Positions 45,218 to 52,364 of a DNA stretch of 64,000 bases are shown here, piece by piece. Made by a program: the position numbers and the translations under genes. This DNA is from SZUA-320 sp963707875. GTDB lineage: Bacteria; Gemmatimonadota; Gemmatimonadetes; Gemmatimonadales; GWC2-71-9. The DNA lies in assembly GCA_963707875.1 (NCBI GenBank), contig CAVPRU010000003.1, forward strand, positions 372,001-436,000, given 5' to 3'. How positions within the stretch are numbered: the stretch's first letter is position 1; every line of letters begins with the position of its first letter. The notes under the pieces were generated by a model. The model was not told the DNA's origin, searched no databases, and saw only the letters and a program-made list of their open reading frames with translations.

Positions 45218-46625
45218 CGCGATCGCCAGGGGAAGTGGACGCGCACTGATCCAGCAGGCCGTAACGACGGCTGACGTCGGCCAATGCATCGGTGACGCGG
45301 GACAAGTCTTCCGCCGTGTGGCGCGCATTGACTGCGAGGCGGAGAATTGCCTCCCCTGCCGGGACGGCAGGGTAGTCGGCACCGCCGACCTTGATGCCCG
45401 CGCGCAGCAGTTCCTCACTCACTCGGACCAGCACGTCAGTCTCGCCGACGGGGATGGCGAGGATGGGGCTCTGCGGCGGGAACGGAACGGGGATGCCGAT
45501 GTCGCGAAGCAGGCTCGACAGGCGCGTGGTGTTCTCCCAGAGCTGTTCGCGCGGACCGGGATCATCGCGCATCACCTGGAACGCCATGGTGAGTCCGGCG
45601 CAGGTGGCGGCCGGCAGCGCCGCGGTGAACACCCCGCTCCGCGCGAAGAAGCGGAGATAGGTGATCAGCTCCTTGCTCCCACAGACATATCCGCCGACGC
45701 CGCCCGCGGCCTTGCTGAAGGTGCCCACCAGCACGTCAATCGCTCCTGGGAGGCCGAAGTGATCCTCCAGGCCACGGCCGCGAGGTCCCACGATGCCGGT
45801 CGCATGTGCCTCGTCCATCAGGAGCGCAGCGCCGGATGCCGTGGCGATGCGCCGAAGCTCCGGCAGCGGCGACATCGTTCCGTGCATGCTGAAAATGCCG
45901 TCGGTGACGATCAGTTTCCCGCCGCGTGAACCGGTCTCTGATTCGAGACGGCCCGCCAGGGCCGCCATGTCGCCGTGAGCCCAGACCCGCCGCTTGGCGG
46001 TGCAGGCCGCTGCGCCGTCATGCAGGGAAGCGTGAGCGAACTGGTCGATGAACACGGTATCCTGGCGTCGAAGCAACCCGACGAGCGCCCCGGCGCATGC
46101 CGCATACCCGCTCGGGAAGACCATGCAGTCTTCCCGCCCGTGAAAGTCGGACACCACCTCTTCGAGGGCCCGCAGGTACACATTCGTGCCGCCGAGGAGC
46201 TGCGCGCTCGGCGTCCCCGCTCCGACGACGTCCAGCGCTTGGTGCACGGCCTCGACAACTCTCGGATCCCGGTGAAGTCCCAGGTAGCTATTGGAGTCGA
46301 AGCAGATGTACTCGCGGACGGAGCCATCGAATGGGTCGCGGGCCGTGATCCGGTGGTCGAGTCCACTGGTCAGGGTGATTCGGTAGAGGCGAGCCGCCCC
46401 ACCAGACGATCCGACTGTTTGCAGTGCCGTGGTGAAGGCCGCGCATTTGCGGAACAGGTCGGGCCCGTCCGCCCGGAAACAATCAACCACGGGAGAACGT
46501 CCCATGGCTGGCTGATGGTCAGTGGCGGAGGGGCCAGCAACGCCGGGAAACCGGTCGTCGGGTTCCGGGGTGGAGAGCCCGGGTTCCGGCGGCAATTGGA
46601 GGCGCTGTGGGGTGTCGTGGTGCAT
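45198..46625 (-). CDS. Alpha-oxoamine synthase (serine palmitoyltransferase/AONS type), first gene of lipid operon
   Basis: A 475-residue fold-type I PLP enzyme that condenses an amino acid with an acyl-CoA (KBL, AONS or serine palmitoyltransferase). Landmarks are FDSNSYLGLHRDPRV, AGTPSAQLLGGTNVYLRALE, VFPSGYAACAGAL, IVTDGIFSMHGTMSPL, LLMDEAHATGIVG and the PLP lysine in VGTFSKAAGG. An extra N-terminal region of about 95 residues has no clear homology. The ATG at 46625 has AAAGGA at proper distance. Biotin genes are absent, so a lipid role (sphingoid-base-like) is favoured over AONS. The gene overlaps UbiA and starts an operon of eight. Confidence 0.88.
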   Translation of the reverse strand: MHHDTPQRLQLPPEPGLSTPEPDDRFPGVAGPSATDHQPAMGRSPVVDCFRADGPDLFRKCAAFTTALQTVGSSGGAARLYRITLTSGLDHRITARDPFDGSVREYICFDSNSYLGLHRDPRVVEAVHQALDVVGAGTPSAQLLGGTNVYLRALEEVVSDFHGREDCMVFPSGYAACAGALVGLLRRQDTVFIDQFAHASLHDGAAACTAKRRVWAHGDMAALAGRLESETGSRGGKLIVTDGIFSMHGTMSPLPELRRIATASGAALLMDEAHATGIVGPRGRGLEDHFGLPGAIDVLVGTFSKAAGGVGGYVCGSKELITYLRFFARSGVFTAALPAATCAGLTMAFQVMRDDPGPREQLWENTTRLSSLLRDIGIPVPFPPQSPILAIPVGETDVLVRVSEELLRAGIKVGGADYPAVPAGEAILRLAVNARHTAEDLSRVTDALADVSRRYGLLDQCASTSPGDRDAFSHR

Positions 46626-47301
46626 CCAGACATCCTTTCTTGGGTCGAAGGAAGACTGGAGCCCATCGCAAGCTTCGCCCGCTGGCGGCCTCGATACGAT
46701 ATTGAATCGGGACCGCGAAGTATGGCTTGACGCATCACGAAGCGCTACGAGCCCGCCCGGGTCCAGGGCTGGCGCTTCCCGTGAGTCCACTCGAGCGGCT
46801 CCGGGAAGCGCCGCCGATCTTGCGGACCGCCACACGATCGGCCGCCGCCAGCGGGATGTTATGCGTGCCAGCCATTTCATGCGCCACCTCACTCGTCGCA
46901 CTGTTTGCTGGTCTCCTGAGCGTTGCCGTTCCCATCCACGTCAACGACCATCGACCACCTGTCAACTGGTGCTGATTCTCGGGTGGGAGTATCACTGCGC
47001 GGAGTCAAGCAGGAGTCAAGAGCGAAACCGTGTCAGCCTGCGCCGAATTCCCTTGACGGCCATCGACCGGGTGAGAGTCAGGAGGTTCAACTCCGGAAAG
47101 CCATTGCTGGCATACACCGGTGTGTTCCTCGCGGTGGGGGCAGTCCTTGCCAGCAAGCGACTTTGCCAGACACCACGGGGGTCTTCTTGTTTCGCCCCGA
47201 TGCACCTCACCAAGCGCATTCGCCCGGGCATGCGGTGCCGCCCCGCTCGGGTTCCCGGATGGGCGTCATGAAATGGTTCAAGCTGATGATCGTCCCGCGT
47301 A
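46626..47301. other. Intergenic stretch, no gene supported
   Basis: About 675 bases upstream of the lipid operon. It should contain the operon promoter, as the genes are transcribed leftward from 46625, but I find no clear -35/-10 pair. Short open frames here lack start signals and similarity. Base composition is more AT-rich near 46930-47120. Confidence 0.5.
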
Positions 47302-47430
47302 CTCCTTAAAAGCCTCGACGCCGAGCCGGATGATCGTTGGGTTTCACCCCCTTGCCAATCAAGAGCTTACCGAGGCCGCCCAATTCTATGAGGCCCAGGC
47401 GAAGGGGCTGGGATCGTGGTTTCTTGACGG
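47302..47430 (+). pseudogene. Fragment of a second copy of the antitoxin-ParE module
   Basis: CTCCTTAAAAGCCTCGACGC matches the middle of the antitoxin at 23194. It is joined directly to a copy of the toxin start at 47330 (MIVGFHPLANQELTEAAQF, then YEAQAKGLGSWFLD). The toxin is cut after about 33 residues at the junction with the repeat at 47432. The antitoxin end is deleted, so this is a relic. Confidence 0.8.
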
Positions 47431-47431
47431 G

Positions 47432-47518
47432 GGCCCGAGGGCGCAGTCTCGCCGGCGGCGTGATGAGGCAACGATAGGGTGCCGGGTACTTCCGCGGGGT
47501 GCCCGGTCTTCCTCGTGT
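47432..47518 (+). repeat. Approximately 86-bp direct repeat with terminator hairpin, copy 1
   Basis: Shares roughly four fifths of its bases with copy 2 at 48927-49012. Its core is a hairpin: CCGGGTAC (47482-47489), a loop, then GTGCCCGG (47499-47506), followed by TCTTCCTCG. It begins exactly where the ParE fragment ends. Confidence 0.75.
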
Positions 47519-47605
47519 GCCGCAAATGCGTAGCAGCAACACATCTGGTTGGACTTGCATGGATCCGGTCTTGCCGAATCCAGCTCCCCGTCCAACATTG
47601 GCCAT

Positions 47606-47871
47606 ATGACCCCAAAGGCCCTGCTCGACGAGATCCTGCGTCTGCCTGCCGCCGAACGCCTCCGTCTGCTTGAGGAAGTATGGGACAGCCCCCGAACCTT
47701 CTCTGACCTGGGAACAGGTCCAGGAACGCCTGGCCGGGCTTGGGGGATGAGTTCCAGCGCGCCGTCAGCCTCACCTTCTCCCTGATCACCCAGGCCCCGG
47801 AGCCTCCGGGGTTCCGGCCTCCACGACGCGTATCGCGTCTTCCGGCGACCGTACGGTAGCCCGAAAATGAG
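47606..47871 (+). pseudogene. Relic of a third antitoxin-ParE-type module
   Basis: A start at 47606 gives MTPKALLDEILRLPAAERL and then RLLEEVWDS, the N-terminus of an addiction-module antitoxin. It then goes out of frame. Another frame gives LTWEQVQERLAGLGDEFQRA, joining the antitoxin end to a ParE-like helix. A third frame gives GLHDAYRVFRRPYGS, a ParE-like strand pair. No complete toxin remains. Confidence 0.55.
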
Positions 47872-47928
47872 CCTCCTTGGGACGTCCAGCGCTGCCCCGC
47901 TCTTGACGCGGCTCTTCCCACCGGTGAT

Positions 47929-47940
47929 CTTACTGGTAAG
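47929..47940. promoter_or_regulatory. Palindrome upstream of AbrB-PIN module, possible operator
   Basis: CTTAC-TG-GTAAG is a perfect 5-bp inverted repeat 18 bases before the antitoxin ATG. A TTGACG at 47903 may be part of the promoter. Autoregulation by the AbrB-type antitoxin is usual for such modules. Confidence 0.45.
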
Positions 47941-47957
47941 ACACTCCAGGAGGTCCC

Positions 47958-48221
47958 ATGAGTACCGCCGCCACCACGACCCTGTCATCCAAGGGGCAAG
48001 TTGTCATCCCGGAAGAGATCCGTACTCGGCTTGGCCTTGAGCCCGGCGCCCAGTTCGTGGTGATTGCCGACCGCGATGCGGTCATCTTCAAGCTGCTCGA
48101 ACCACCCTCGCTGAAGGAGTTCACCGCTCTGATCGGCCGGGCTCGGCAGGTGGCAAAGAGGACCGGGCTCACCCAAGCCGACATCGCCGCCTCGGTGAAG
48201 AAGGTCCGCCGGTCCCGATGA
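47958..48221 (+). CDS. AbrB/MazE-type antitoxin of a PIN toxin pair
   Basis: An 87-residue protein with an N-terminal SpoVT-AbrB swapped-hairpin domain (TTLSSKGQVVIPEEIRTRLG, PGAQFVVIADRDAVIFK) and a helical tail (LIGRARQVAKRTGLTQADIAASVKKV) that would block the toxin. The ATG at 47958 follows CAGGAGGTCCC. The stop overlaps the PIN toxin ATG (ATGA). The palindrome at 47929 is the likely binding site. The repeat copies at 47432 and 48927 lie on either side of the module. Confidence 0.9.
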   Translation: MSTAATTTLSSKGQVVIPEEIRTRLGLEPGAQFVVIADRDAVIFKLLEPPSLKEFTALIGRARQVAKRTGLTQADIAASVKKVRRSR

Positions 48222-48635
48222 GGGTTGTGGTGGACACGAACGTGCTCATGTCGGGGATCTTCTTCGGCGGAGTCCCCGGGGCGTGTGTTGCAGGCATGGG
48301 TGGACGGCCGGTTTGAGCTCGTGCTTTCGCCAGATATCCTCGAGGAGTATCACGCCGTCGGCAGCCATCTGGCCCTTCGGTATCCAGAGCGAGCCGACGC
48401 CTTGGCTCCGGTGCTGGCCTTGGTCGCGATGAGCGCAACGCTCGTGGACGCCCGACGATGGACGGAGCGGGTGAGCGAGGATCCGGCTGATGATGCGTTC
48501 CTGGCCGCTGCGGTCGCCGCTGGCGTGCCTGTCATCGTGTCCGGAGACCGACACTTTCTCGACGTTTCCGGATGGCGAGACATTGCCGTGCTGACTCCCC
48601 GCAAGTTCGTGGACCTGTATGTACTCGCGGGCTGA
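48218..48635 (+). pseudogene. PIN-domain toxin (VapC-type), one frameshift at 48278-48281
   Basis: The partner nuclease of the AbrB-type antitoxin. The first frame gives MRVVVDTNVLMSGIFFGGVPG with the first metal Asp. The rest continues in another frame with GRVLQAWVDGRFELVLSPD, ILEEY (Glu), EDPADDAFLAAA (Asp) and VIVSGDRHFL (Asp). Deleting one G from the GGGG at 48278-48281 joins the two frames into a normal 138-residue PIN protein. All four acidic residues survive, so this is probably either a base-call error or a very recent inactivation. If the toxin really is dead, the antitoxin is an orphan. Confidence 0.85.
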
Positions 48636-48636
48636 C

Positions 48637-48926
48637 ACCCGACCAGTGGTACCTGATCGCCCTCCACCGCCGCCGGCTCCGCCGAGAACGGGCCCTTTGC
48701 CCGCCCCACCGAGGCCTCGGAGGAGGGCATCGCGCTCGCCAGGCTGGAGGAGTTTGCTCGCCAAGGGCGATGCCCTGGCAGACCAGCAGCGGGCGAGATT
48801 CCTCGCCGTCCGCACCGTACCGGTTCGGGGAGGACACCGAGCTGATGGCGGCCTGGACCAGTGCCCGGAATGTCTTCGGTCCGGCCCATCGCCGGGGTCA
48901 GGTGGCTCCCGAGGCTGGGGAGTCCG
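48637..48926 (+). pseudogene. Collapsed fragment of a trypsin-nuclease gene
   Basis: 48641-48670 is nearly identical to 35708-35737 (frame SDQWYVIALHR). It continues directly into a match to about 35946-35987 (frame AAGSPENGPFARPT). About 208 bases are missing at a shared CACCGCC-type junction. The following 200 bases, to the repeat, contain no clear gene. Confidence 0.75.
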
Positions 48927-49012
48927 GGGCCGAGGGCGCCGTCTCGTCGGCAGCGTGAGGGAGGAGCGGTAGGGGGCCGGGTACTTCCGCGGGGTGCCCG
49001 GTTTTCCTCGTG
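48927..49012 (+). repeat. Approximately 86-bp direct repeat with terminator hairpin, copy 2
   Basis: The core hairpin is CCGGGTAC (48977-48984) / GTGCCCGG (48994-49001), followed by TTTTCC, a credible intrinsic terminator. Together with copy 1, it brackets the AbrB-PIN module and the module relic at 47606. Confidence 0.75.
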
Positions 49013-49091
49013 CCCTTCATCACCCGTTCCGTCCTTGCCGCAGTGCCCAGCCGGGGTAGCGTATCGGGCCACAACCGGTCGCAACCGGTGC

Positions 49092-49376
49092 CTACCGTTG
49101 GTCCTCGCGCGGTCGCGCCAAGAGGCGTTCCGCAAAGTCCACGCGCTCTTCCAGTTCGGTCATCCGCTGCGTCAGGTGCTCGAACTCATTCAGGCGGCCC
49201 TGAATCTCCTCCAGCAGCTGGTCGCGCTCGGTCGACTCCACCACGCGGGACCGTAGCTCATGCTGCTTGATCTTCGAGGTCGCAAGGCGGACTGTCACTA
49301 TTCCGGCTACAACGGAGAAAATGATCGCCCCGAATCCAATGACTGGCCCGACAATTTCCATAGGAAGTCCGAACAT
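49092..49376 (-). CDS. PspB-like small membrane protein with coiled coil
   Basis: A 94-residue protein. One membrane helix (IVGPVIGFGAIIFSVVAGIVTV, about residues 7-28) is followed by a charged coiled coil (HELRSRVVESTERDQLLEEIQGRLNEF and ELEERVDFAERLL). This layout matches PspB and related phage-shock-type envelope stress proteins and their uncharacterised cousins. The ATG at 49376 follows GGGAGGCGGAGC. No PspA or PspC lies beside it, so a function cannot be assigned. Confidence 0.65.
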   Translation of the reverse strand: MFGLPMEIVGPVIGFGAIIFSVVAGIVTVRLATSKIKQHELRSRVVESTERDQLLEEIQGRLNEFEHLTQRMTELEERVDFAERLLARPREDQR

Positions 49377-49556
49377 GCTCCGCCTCCCTGAGCGACGGGC
49401 GGTACCAGGCCGCCAAAGACGTCGAGCCCCACCGCCGATTCCGACCCCGCCCCCCCCCGAAGACCAATCCAAGGACAACATCGCTCCTGACCCGACAATT
49501 CGGAAGAGGGCACGGGAGGTGGTCCCACGCTCTGTAAGACCCGCCCTTCCGCGAGT

Positions 49557-50273
49557 CTACCTGGCGGCGAGGTCACCGACCTCGGCAGGTTGGCCTTCCC
49601 CGGGGACTGACCGTGCGCCCTTGATCACCAGCCAGAGAATGATCAACACCTCGCCAATAGCCAATATGGTGAACTGATTGGCGATGCGGGCATAGGCTGG
49701 GAAGACCAGGGATGTCACGCTGATAGCCAGCCACCCACAACAGCCGATGATCAGGAAGACGCCGAGACTGCGCGGAATGAACCTGGATCGCCATACCAGA
49801 ACCCCGAACGGCAGGAGCCAGAGACCCCACAGGGCCGTGACCGCGCTTGTTCCGTAGCTCTTCAAGCGGAGAAACCCCATGATCATGGCATCGAGCTGCG
49901 GTTGGTCGAATGCCGACCAGTAATCGGCCCCATTCAACAGTACCAGTGGAGCGGCCCCGCAGAGCGCATTGGCGAACACCATCGGCACTTGAACGAGCAC
50001 CAGTGCCACCATCAGTGCAGCCTGTCTCTTGCCCACTCCCTTGAGCAATTGATACAGCGCCAGCACGAGAAAGACAAAGACGATCTGCGAGGCAAGACCG
50101 CTGACGAGATAAAGCCGGTACATCAGCTGAGACGACGCAATCTTGCCCGCCGTGGCTGCGGCATCGCCTGGGACGATGAACACCGAGGGGATGCCCATTT
50201 CAATGGCGGAGGTGACTCCCATCACCAGATACAGCAGGCCAGCGACCCTTGCCTCATGTTTGCGAGACTTCAT
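49557..50273 (-). CDS. DUF4386 membrane protein
   Basis: A 238-residue membrane protein with about six helices. AGLLYLVMGVTSAIEMGIPSVFIVPGDAAATAGKI at the N-terminus and LRLKSYGTSAVTALWGLWLLPFGVLVWRSRFIPR in the second half are the DUF4386 landmarks. The function of the family is unknown. The ATG at 50273 follows AGAGGTGAACAG; an ATG 15 codons upstream is possible. A second DUF4386-like protein is at 55641. It is 108 bases from the converging-direction SnoaL lipoprotein gene, on the same strand. Confidence 0.85.
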   Translation of the reverse strand: MKSRKHEARVAGLLYLVMGVTSAIEMGIPSVFIVPGDAAATAGKIASSQLMYRLYLVSGLASQIVFVFLVLALYQLLKGVGKRQAALMVALVLVQVPMVFANALCGAAPLVLLNGADYWSAFDQPQLDAMIMGFLRLKSYGTSAVTALWGLWLLPFGVLVWRSRFIPRSLGVFLIIGCCGWLAISVTSLVFPAYARIANQFTILAIGEVLIILWLVIKGARSVPGEGQPAEVGDLAAR

Positions 50274-50381
50274 CTGTTCACCTCTAGAAGTTGAAGCCGA
50301 CGTGGAGTCCTGGTTCACACAAGAAGTAATTGGGCCATCTGCGGCCGGGTCACTGACTGACTCGGCATTCGGATCGTCACC

Positions 50382-50873
50382 TCAGCGACCGGGCGTGGAG
50401 AGACCGAGCTGCCTGAGCAGTTCCAGCTCGTTGTAATAGGTCCATTCCTCCACGATCCGGCCTTCCTGGAAGCGGTAGACCGTCGCTCCAGCCATAACAA
50501 AGGCCTTCCCGGTCGGGGGAACTCCACCATAGGCCCCATCGTTGGTGCCACGGCCGGTGTACGCCACCGCCACCAGATCCCCTTCGGCCGCAATCCGGTC
50601 CACGGTCACCACCAGATCAGATGCCAGCGCACGGGTCCCCTTGGCCTGAGCCATCTCCTCGCTCAGGCTGAACGTGGCGCCGTCCACGTGTTTCACGAAG
50701 GTGGGGTCGTATCGCTCCGAGAAGAGTTCATACCGCCCCTGATTCAGCACCTCGTCGAACACCCGGAGCACGATCGCCTTGTGCTCATCGAGCGCTGGAT
50801 CGGGTGAGGTCCCGCAGCCTCCCACCACCATTACCCAGAGAACGGCCCCCGTGACCAGCCGGCTGCGAGACAT
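50382..50873 (-). CDS. Lipoprotein with SnoaL-like polyketide-cyclase domain
   Basis: A 163-residue protein with lipobox VVGGCG (about residues 15-20) and a SnoaL/ester-cyclase-like NTF2 fold (HKAIVLRVFDEVLNQGRYELFSERYDPTFVKH, GDLVAVAYTGRGTND, GATVYRFQEGRIVEEWTYYNELELLRQLG). Soluble relatives act as aldolase-like cyclases, while lipidated ones are uncharacterised. The start has GGAGGATGCG directly ahead. Two in the window (also 19204) are lipidated NTF2 folds of different branches. Confidence 0.82.
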   Translation of the reverse strand: MSRSRLVTGAVLWVMVVGGCGTSPDPALDEHKAIVLRVFDEVLNQGRYELFSERYDPTFVKHVDGATFSLSEEMAQAKGTRALASDLVVTVDRIAAEGDLVAVAYTGRGTNDGAYGGVPPTGKAFVMAGATVYRFQEGRIVEEWTYYNELELLRQLGLSTPGR

Positions 50874-51122
50874 CGCATCCTCCTCCTGTTCCAGCGTTGG
50901 AACGACGCTCTGAATTCCCCCGGCGCTCTACGCCGTCAGCGTTGTCCCGGCGTCAACGGAGGGGCGAAACGCGGCAAACCAGGGGTGAACGACGCAAGGG
51001 CCGTTCAATGGCGGAACCGGTGTGACGGACCGGCGGGTTGCGGCGTCATAGGAGTGTAGGTCCGTACGGATCGATCGACCGCACGGTTCGGGAACTGCTT
51101 CATCACATCCGCGGAGGCACCT

Positions 51123-51806
51123 GTGAAACTCGGCTCAGTATTCGTCCTCGTCCTGCTCGCCGCTGCGACGTCGGCTGGCTGTACCGGCGACAACATGATG
51201 GAAGACCCCGCACCAAAGGCCCAACTCCGGGTCCTTCACGCGACGGCCTCGCTCGGCCCGATCGACGTGGAAGTTGGGGGCGTCCTCGTGGCCCAGGGTA
51301 TTCCCTACGGCCGCAGCTCCGCCCTCCTGTCGGTGCCCACAGGTTCGCTGCCCGTCCTGGTCCGGGTCGGATCGCAGCTCCTGGGTCAATTGGAGGTGTC
51401 GCTCAGCGGCGGCCACCTCAACACCGTCGTGGTAGCCGCAGGAACACCCCGGCTGGCACCGGTGATTCAAGCCGACACCGGGCAGCCCGCCCCCAACCGG
51501 GCCAACCTCCGCCTGGTCAACATCACCGGCCCCGGGGTCGTCGCACCCACCTGGCTCGACATTCGAGCCAGGGTCCCGGGCACTCCGCCCGACTCGGTCC
51601 TCACCTTCGCCCTCGACGCCAGCGTCAGCGCCTACTGGTCGCTGATGTATTTCGACGCCGGCCATTTCGATTTCAGCTACCTGCCTCGCGACGGCGGCTC
51701 GGAGGTTGCCCATGCCGCCTTCGACATCGCCCTCGGTGAAAAGAAGGCCCTGGTGCTGGAACGGACCGGCACCGGTTTCCAGCTGACCGTCGTCGTTGAG
51801 CCATAG
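51123..51806 (+). CDS. DUF4397 lipoprotein
   Basis: A 227-residue lipoprotein with lipobox TSAGC (about residues 16-20). The DUF4397 domain is recognisable from LRVLHATASLGPIDVEVGG, VAQGIPYGRSSALLSVPTGS and LRLVNITG, with strand pairs VTVVVAAGT-like. The start is a GTG after GCGGAGGCACCT. The domain is a secreted beta sandwich of unknown role, often in anti-sigma or surface contexts. No neighbour points to a partner. Confidence 0.82.
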   Translation: MKLGSVFVLVLLAAATSAGCTGDNMMEDPAPKAQLRVLHATASLGPIDVEVGGVLVAQGIPYGRSSALLSVPTGSLPVLVRVGSQLLGQLEVSLSGGHLNTVVVAAGTPRLAPVIQADTGQPAPNRANLRLVNITGPGVVAPTWLDIRARVPGTPPDSVLTFALDASVSAYWSLMYFDAGHFDFSYLPRDGGSEVAHAAFDIALGEKKALVLERTGTGFQLTVVVEP

Positions 51807-51938
51807 GATCGACCGCATGGGTAGCCCCCGGATCTCGCCCCGCCATTGTGCGGTTCACCCCGTACTACCATGGCCTGATGCCGGAGCCACCGTAGGATGG
51901 CACATCGGAAGGAACCGGCTGTCCCGAGGAGGTGTACG

Positions 51939-52364
51939 ATGCGAGTGATGGCATGGATGGTCCTGGGGTTGGCGGCGTGCGGATCCCCGACCCAGTCGAT
52001 CCCTATTGATGTACGTCTGCTCCCGCCGACGACCGTCACCCTGCGCGTCGGCCAAGAGCAGTCGCTCGGAGGGATCAGGATTGGGTTCAGCGAAGTGCTC
52101 ACCGATTCCCGCTGCCCGGTGGATGTGACCTGCGTCTGGGCCGGCAACGCGCAGCTGAGCCTCTCGGTGGGGCCTCAGGCCGGGGACGGCCCGACCTATC
52201 AGCTCCGGCTCAACACCGACCTCGATCCCAGATCGGGAACAGCGATCGGCATCCGGGTGACCCTGCTGTCGCTTGAGCCGGCGCCGACGGCGGGAGGCGG
52301 GATTCGAGCCTCCGAATATCGGGCGGTGCTCGACGTGCGAGGCGCTGGTCTTGCCTCGCCCTAG
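51939..52364 (+). CDS. Small lipoprotein of unknown function
   Basis: A 141-residue lipoprotein with signal MRVMAWMVLGLAACG (lipobox GLAAC) and a beta-rich mature domain (VTLRVGQEQSLGGIRIGFSEV, TDSRCPVDVTCVWAGNAQLSLSV) containing a conserved-looking Cys pair (about residues 63 and 69) in an SRCPxxxxCxWxG motif. I recall this motif in small periplasmic proteins of unknown role. The ATG at 51939 follows GAGGAGG. Its stop is inside the next gene by 14 bases. Confidence 0.75.
   Translation: MRVMAWMVLGLAACGSPTQSIPIDVRLLPPTTVTLRVGQEQSLGGIRIGFSEVLTDSRCPVDVTCVWAGNAQLSLSVGPQAGDGPTYQLRLNTDLDPRSGTAIGIRVTLLSLEPAPTAGGGIRASEYRAVLDVRGAGLASP

Noticed and set aside
45198..46625. Assigning the first lipid-operon gene as a biotin AONS
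   Set aside because: No biotin gene is nearby and the neighbours are lipid-type enzymes. The family alone cannot decide, so I kept a general alpha-oxoamine synthase call.
46727..46975. An 82-codon frame in the gap upstream of the lipid operon
   Set aside because: No ribosome binding site, no recognisable domain, low-complexity translation.
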